From contig BSYO01000024.1 in assembly GCA_033239525.1 (NCBI GenBank), positions 2,313,212 through 2,377,211 of the forward strand: a stretch of DNA of 64,000 nucleotides. Direction: 5' to 3'. The notes under the pieces are model-generated. The model was not told the DNA's origin. It was given only the letters and a program-made list of their open reading frames with translations, and searched no databases. Within the stretch, counting starts at the first letter, position 1. Each line of letters begins with the position of its first letter. The stretch is from Nepenthes gracilis. Its lineage: Eukaryota; Streptophyta; Magnoliopsida; Caryophyllales; Nepenthaceae. Of this stretch, positions 58,787 to 64,000 are shown one piece after another. The position numbers and the translations under genes were made by a program.

Positions 58787-59567
58787 TGTTGGCCGGAAAT
58801 GGGGCGGCTGACGGACACAGGCACAATGGAATTGAAGAGAAGGAATGGAATTAAGAAACAAGGATACACAATATTTACGTGGAAAACCCTTATGAATCAA
58901 GGGAAAAAACCACGGACATTAAATTCCACAAATTGCACTATGTATGAGATGAGTGATTACAAAACAGGAGGCGAAAATAGAACACACAGTTGCCCTTACT
59001 GCACTCAACTTTTTTTTCTTCCTCTCCTCTGTTTTTCTTCTTTCTCTCACTCATATTTTTCTTCTTACATACACACATATATATATAACTATATACATAA
59101 GACCAGCAGTAGCAGGATCATCACGCTCTACTCCATGGTTGGTGCACAATTCCCAAGAAGCATGCATATGTTTACCCTGTTCAGCAGAAGGCGGCGCATG
59201 CCTGCAGCAGCAGACAGATCTGCCATTTTGAAATTCCAATGTTACCTAAATAGGCAGGTCAAGTAACCCTTTTCAGATGTAGCAGGTCTTCTGTATTGCC
59301 ATGACAAGCCGATCAATCTTGTTGACCGTCTTCCCATTTAGACCGGTCAATGCCCTGTTGACCGTCATGATTTGTTATCTGAGAACCCTCAGCAAAAAAT
59401 CAATCAACATAAACCTTCAACCGGTCAACTATATTGACCAGCTGTTAACCGTCCATCCGGTCAACCAAGTTGACTGTCCATCTGGTCAACCAAATTGACC
59501 GGATTTGTTATTGTTTTGATTGAGTTCTTTAATCACAAGAATTTCTTCACGGGAGTGATTTCCAACA
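58787..59567 (-). repeat. Copia-2 3' LTR
   Basis: Starts TGTTGGCCGG, ends GATTTCCAACA. A primer-like purine tract (minus strand GAGGAAAAG) borders it at 59568-59580. The first 330 bases match 63588-64000 closely. Confidence 0.93.
59322..59500. promoter_or_regulatory. Cluster of nine W-box cores in the copia-2 LTR
   Basis: TTGAC cores in either direction at 59322, 59345, 59358, 59423, 59434, 59459, 59470, 59484 and 59495. Most read TTGACC, and many are arranged as facing pairs (GGTCAA...TTGACC). The W-box TTGAC(C/T) is the binding site of plant WRKY factors. LTRs of stress-activated copia elements often carry such motifs. That this cluster binds WRKY is inference. Confidence 0.6.
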
Positions 59568-59576
59568 AACTTTTCC

Positions 59577-60263
59577 TCACGACCGTGAGAAAGTTAAATC
59601 TGTCAGCCCAACCATCTTGCAGCATACCTCATTCTTCCCTTTCGGTAGAATCTTTGTCATCGTGTCTGCCCCGTTCTCTTCCGTGCTAACATTGTCCAGT
59701 GACAGTAGACCTTCCTCCAGTACCTCTCTTACCCAATGATATCGTACATCAATGTGCTTTGATCTGGAATGAAGTGAAGAGTTCTTACATAGATAAATGA
59801 CACTCTGACTGTCACAAAGTACCACATATCTTTCTTGTTCAATGCCCAACTCTTGAACGAACTCCTTCATCCACAACATCTCCTTGCAGGTCTCTGTCAC
59901 TATGATGTATTCAACTTCAGTAGTGGATAGGGCTACGCACTTCTGTAGCTTGGACTGCAAAGAAATTGCACCTCCCATAAATTTTACTAAGTAACCCGAT
60001 GTAGATTTACATATGTCAATATCTCCGGTCATATCCGCGTCCGAATAACCCACCAATTGAGACTTGTCACTTTCAAGACACAAGTACCTCTTGAAAGTTT
60101 TCCGAATATATCTCATGATCCACTTCACCGTGGACCAGTACTCATTTCCCGGATTAGACAGAAACCGGCGAACTGTCCCAACGGCATGAGCTATGTCAGG
60201 TCTGGTGCACACCAAGGCATACATTAGGCTTCCCACAGTGATGAGGTAGGGAACGCTTTTCAT
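59577..60263 (-). pseudogene. Copia-2 RNase H
   Basis: A 228-codon frame: TVGSLMYALVCTRPDIAHAV, then GYSDADMTGDIDICKSTSGY with the first Asp, ALSTTEVEYIIVTETCKEML with Glu, VVLCDSQSVIYLCKN with Asp, and SKHIDVRYHWVREVL. All expected catalytic positions are visible and the C-terminus is complete, ending just inside the 3' LTR. The domain itself is intact, but the polyprotein to its right is broken by stops, so I class it with the inactive element. Confidence 0.9.
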
Positions 60264-60365
60264 GTATTTCTTCTCGTCATCCGAAGTTGGGTATTGACAA
60301 GTGCTCAGCCTATAGTGGTTCGCCAGTGGTGTGTTTACAGGCTTTTATTTATCCATGTTGAATTC

Positions 60366-61000
60366 TTAGAGCACTTTTTTAAGGTAGTTCTCTTGAGACA
60401 GCCACAATTTCTTTGCCTTTCGATCGCGTAAGATTCTGACTCCCAGAATCTGCTTAGCCGATCCAAGGTCCTTCATAGCAAATAACCGCCCAAGTTGCTC
60501 CTTCAACTCCTTTATCCGAACACTGTTCCGTCCAACGATTAGCATGTCGTCCACGTATAGGAGAAGGACAACAAAGTCATCATCCGAGAACCTTTGTACA
60601 AATACGCAGTGATCACGAGTTGTCCGCCGGTACCCCTGACTGGTCATGACTGACTCAAATTTCTTATACCACTGCTTGATAGCTTACTTCAACCTGTACA
60701 GACTTTTCCTTAGATGACAAACAAGTTTCTCTTTCCCCTTAGCTTTAAACCCTTCCGGTTGTTCCATGTAGATCTCCTACTCAAGCCCTCCATGGAGGAA
60801 TACAGTCCGGACATCCATCTGTTCCACCTCAAGGTCCTGGGCGGCAGCCAGGCACAATACACCCGTATGGAGGACATTTTCACAATTTGAGCAAATATTT
60901 CATCAAAATTAACCCCTTTTTGTTGATTGAAACCCTTCACTACTAGTCGTGCCTTGTACTTTGGCTTCATGGCATTCTCATCCGGCTTCAAATGAAAGAC
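60366..61000 (-). pseudogene. Copia-2 reverse transcriptase
   Basis: Two frames: 60710-60991 with KARLVVKGFNQQKGVNFDEI and 60366-60647 with VLLLYVDDMLIVGRN, the catalytic YVDD, followed by MKDLGSAKQILGVRIL. A stop and frameshifts fall between them, near 60650-60720 and 60780-60850, so no single RT reading frame exists. Confidence 0.9.
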
Positions 61001-61099
61001 TCATTTGTTTTTGAGGGCCTTCTTCCCCTTAGGAAGTTTAACCAAGTCGAAGGTGTGGTTCTCATGAAGAGAACTCATTTCTTCTTTCATGACTTCCAG

Positions 61100-62128
61100 T
61101 CAATCCTCTTTGCTGTCGTCCTTCATCGCTTCTTCATAGTCCTCAGACTCTCCAGTATCAGTAAGCATGACATATTTGTTAAGCAACAGACGGACGGATG
61201 GTCGTCTGTTGTGTGAGGATCGTCTAACAGAGACATTCCCAACCGGTTGAGGAATGACTACATCCATGGTGTCATCCGGAGCCACGTTCTCCTCTTCATT
61301 ATCCTCAACCGTCTCAGGACTATGAACCTCTCCTTCCAATAATGCCGGACGGACAGTTTCAACGCTTACTTTGTTCGTTTGCTTATCATCGCACTTGGCC
61401 TCCCTGCCAATGTCTTCAATCGTCTTATTTTCAATGAAGGTTACGTCCCTTGACCGGACAACCCTTCTGGTAGCTAGATCATAGAACCGGTAGCCCAACT
61501 TATCTTTCCCGTAAGCCAGAAAGATGAACTGCGTCGTCTTTGGCTCCAACTTTATTCTTTCGTCTCTTAGGACATATACAAATGCTTTGCACCCAAACAC
61601 TCTTAAGTAATCATAAGACGGCTCTTTGCCCATCCATATCTTCTCCGGCACTTCACCCATCAGAGGTTTATTGGGTGACCTGTTTATAATGTAGGCCGCC
61701 ATCCTGAGTGCCTCTGCCCAGAATGATGTATGAAGTTTTGCTTCAGAAAGCATGCAGCGTACTCTCTCCAAAAGCGTACGATTCATTCGTTCTACCACTC
61801 CATTCAATTGTAGTATCTTTGGTGGTGTCTTTTGGTGCCTAATACCATGTGACCGGCAGTAGGTATCAAAAGGTTCCAAGCATTCGCCGTCATTGTCACT
61901 TCGAACGACCTTCAACTTCTTCCTCGTCTGACGCTCCACTAGAGTACAAAATTGTTCAAAGGTACCAAAAACCTGATCCTTGGTCTTCAGTGGGTAGACC
62001 CACAGCCTTCTAGAATAGTCTTCAATGAAGAAAATAAAATACTGGGTTTCACCAAATGACCTTTTCATGAATGGTCCACACACGTCTGTGTGAACAAGAT
62101 CTAGAAGCTCTGCCTTTGGAGAGGACAA
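61100..62128 (-). pseudogene. Copia-2 integrase
   Basis: A 342-codon frame. LLDLVHTDVCGPF holds the first Asp, KVVRSDNDGECLEPF the second, and LQLNGVVERMNRTLLERV the Glu, so the D,D,E triad is complete. YIINRSPNKPLMGEVPEKIW and RVFGCKAFVYV follow, then the acidic linker VEDNEEENVAPDD. A stop separates it from the zinc-binding part at 62153. Confidence 0.92.
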
Positions 62129-62152
62129 GTCTCTATGAAATGAGACTGTTCT

Positions 62153-62881
62153 CTATTTGCCGGCCAAGCAATGAGGACACATCTTTGGTTCTTCCTTATT
62201 TGCTCCAGCGATTAGGCCTTTCCTGACCAGATAAGACTGCCCACGATCACTCATATGGCCTAACTTTCTGTGCCACAGATCCACTATCTCTTTACAGATT
62301 GTAGCGTTCACGTCTCTGGCTACCGCACAAGCCTTCATCACATATAGGCCGGAGCCCTTCTTCCCTCTTGCTACAATAAGAGACCCTCTAGTTAGCTTCC
62401 AGTCACCTTCACAGAAGATATTGCAGTACCCGTCATCATCTAGCCTACCGGTTGAGATGATATTTAGTCGAATATCAGGGACATGACGCATATTTTTCAG
62501 CATCAGCTTCGTCCCATTGTTTGTGACCAAGATAATATCTCCTCTGCCTACGACCGGAGATGTTCCTTCGTTTCCCATCCTTATTACTCCAAAGTATCCT
62601 GGAGTGTAGGATGTGAACAGTTACCTCCTGGACGTGACATGTAAGGTGGCACCGGAATCGATTACCCAGCCGGACTCCTCGTCTGTCAGATTTGCTACAT
62701 CTCCTTCACTTGTCAACAGGAGATTGCCTCCTGTGACCACTGAAACGAAGGACTTTTTCTCTACTCGTCCTTTATCATCTTTTTCTTTTTTCGTATTTTT
62801 TCGCTTCCATTTGAAGTAATGCTTCTTAATGTGGCCCTTCTTACCACAGTGGTAGCACTCAATGTTTTGATACCTTAACAT
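62153..62881 (-). pseudogene. Copia-2 zinc knuckle, protease and pre-integrase region
   Basis: At the right, CYHCGKKGHIKKHYFKW (about 62800-62850) is a CCHC knuckle whose last Cys is Tyr. GWVIDSGATLHVT near 62660 is an intact aspartic protease site. After a break near 62620 the frame 62153-62578 gives MLKNMRHVPDIRLNIISTGR and LWHRKLGHMSDRGQ..CPHCLAGK, the HHCC zinc-binding module at the start of integrase. Confidence 0.88.
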
Positions 62882-63553
62882 CGACTTGCTGCGGGCTTTC
62901 TCTCTTTACTTTTGACCACGACCTCTACTTCTTCCCCTCGATTCAGTCATAAGTACCTCAGACGTCAATGTCCCTTGTGACTTCGTTAACTCATTCATGA
63001 GTAGGGAAGCAATAACCTCATCCAACCTTAGTATATCCTTTCCAAATAATAAGGTTGTGATGATATGATCATAGAGGCCGGCAGAGAAATTCAGCAGGAC
63101 CAACGCCTTGTCCTCCTCCTTAGTTTCTTCGTCAAGGGTGGACATCTGCGTCAATATCCAGTTGAACTCGTCCAAGTGCTTCTCGAAACTTTCTCCTTCC
63201 GACAACCGTAAGCCGTAAAATTACTTCTTAATGTGTAGTCTGGTTGTCAAAGATTTAGACTTATACCGGCTCTCCAACTTCTCCCAAACTTCCGCCGGGT
63301 CAGACAAGCCAAGCACTTCCTAGGGAGTGTTGTCCGCCAAACACAGCTTGATGGTGCAGTTTGCAAGATCTCTTTTGTCTTGCCATTCATTATCAGTCAA
63401 GTTTGCAGGCTTCTCATCCTTCTTCTTCAGCGCCTTTATCGTCTCTTCTCTGGTAAGAACGTTTTTTACCCTTTCTTGTCAGAAGATGAAGTTACCCTAC
63501 CCATTGAACTGTTCAATGCTAAATGACAAATTCTTAGATGATGCTGACGCCAT
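62882..63553 (-). pseudogene. Copia-2 gag
   Basis: Start ATG at 63551-63553 (MASASSKNLSFSIEQFNG), 35 bases inside the 5' LTR. TAG and TAA codons follow within the first 60 codons. The core is readable to SEGESFEKHLDEFNWILTQM and LLNFSAGLYDHIITTLLFGK (62906-63205), and it ends with an Arg/Gly stretch. Typical UBN2-type copia gag. Confidence 0.85.
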
Positions 63554-63576
63554 TAGAACAAAGTTCTCAACCTATC

Positions 63577-63587
63577 TCTGATACACT
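63577..63587 (-). other. Copia-2 primer binding site
   Basis: The minus strand beside the 5' LTR reads AGTGTATCAGAGA, close to the methionine tRNA site TGGTATCAGAG with a small change at its start. Confidence 0.65.
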
Positions 63588-64000
63588 TGTTGGCAAAAAA
63601 TGGAACTTGCCAACCGACATAGGCACAATGAAATTGAAGAAAATGAATGGAAGTAAGAAAAAAGGACACACAATATTTACGTAAAAAATCCTTATGAATC
63701 AAGAGAAAAAATCACGAGATATTAAGTTCACAAATTATACTATGTATGAGATGAGTGATTACAAAACAAAAGGCGGAAACAGAACACACAGTTGCCCTTA
63801 CTGCACTCAACTTCTTTTCTTCCTCTCATCTGTTTTTCTTCTTTCTCTCACTCATATTTTTCTTCTTACATACACACATATATATATAAATATATATACA
63901 AGACCAAGAGCAGGATCACACCCTACTCCAGCTAATGGACAATTTTCAAGCAAGACGATACGCTTACCTCTATTCACCTGTAGTATGTGACGCCTCGCAA
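63588..64000 (-). repeat. Copia-2 5' LTR, partial
   Basis: Matches the first part of the 3' LTR (TATGAGATGAGTGATTACAA, then ACACACAGTTGCCCTTACTG) and is cut by the window end. It keeps a second GGAACTTGCCAACCGAC word that the other LTR has changed. Confidence 0.92.

Larger units (their letters stand above)
58787..64000 (-). mobile_element. Copia-2: Ty1/copia element running off the window end
   Basis: Left LTR 58787-59567 (3' LTR) and the start of the right LTR at 63588 (5' LTR, cut by the window end) bracket gag, protease, integrase, RT and RNase H on the minus strand. The sequence is TNT1-like in domain order and motifs. It retains longer frames than any other element here, but has stops in gag, RT and the RNase H junction. 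The target duplication to look for is CTTTT, present at 58782-58786; its partner lies outside the window. Confidence 0.93.

Noticed and set aside
58953..59266. ORFs of 92 and 166 codons across the copia-2 LTR
   Set aside because: They are LTR sequence, and the matching frame recurs in the other LTR.
1..64000. tRNA, rRNA and snoRNA genes
   Set aside because: I looked for tRNA-like B-box (GGTTCGAATCC) words and ribosomal blocks and saw none convincing. A covariance-model search could still find small RNAs.

Overview
This window looks like repeat-dominated nuclear DNA of a flowering plant, probably a eudicot. One intact host gene with canonical GT-AG introns sits in a landscape of LTR retrotransposons of several ages, nested in one another and separated by AT-rich DNA. 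There is no bacterial-style gene packing, and I found no rRNA, tRNA or CRISPR array.

Layout. 1-5536: a related LTR fragment (1-730), then AT-rich DNA with LTR debris. 5537-16000: a nearly complete but decayed Ty3/gypsy element of the Tat type on the minus strand, called Tat-1. It has two LTRs of about 1.03 kb, gag, protease, RT, RNase H, a second RNase H, integrase, two minisatellites, and an antisense ORF on the plus strand between pol and the 3' LTR. 16001-20340: remains of chromovirus-like gypsy elements on both strands. 22061-22295: a truncated LTR of a family here called A. 23624-41429: a second Tat element (Tat-2), also minus strand. It has lost gag and almost all of pol but keeps two antisense-ORF modules. 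It is split by a full-length Ty1/copia element (copia-1, 28734-35181, target duplication GACCA) and by a chromovirus-type LTR (35328-38823), which itself holds a copia solo LTR (36299-37204, target duplication ATTAT).

42190-46350 is the one convincing host gene: a three-exon minus-strand gene for a membrane-anchored myosin-binding protein of the MYOB5/6 type, with a GTD-binding (DUF593) domain. Its first intron carries a family A LTR. Its upstream region faces a short, possibly real first exon (46664-46725, plus strand), which is cut by the LTR of a third copia element.

46726-55850: the decayed minus-strand copia-3, whose RNase H region is split by chromovirus-like LTR sequence (47786-52154). 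57591-58719: a plus-strand plant gene remnant, frameshifted and with stops, which I do not recognise. 58787 to the window end: a younger-looking minus-strand copia (copia-2) inserted 67 bp beyond that remnant's stop. Its LTR carries a dense cluster of W-box cores (TTGAC).

The most unusual content is the set of antisense ORFs of the Tat elements. They have a domain resembling the Pfam 'putative gypsy type transposon' family, promoter-like G-box and TATA motifs of their own, and a coiled-coil C-terminal part. In Tat-2 they survive where gag-pol is gone. Extra ORFs in Tat-lineage elements are known in the literature; the duplicated, gag-pol-less arrangement is what deserves checking.
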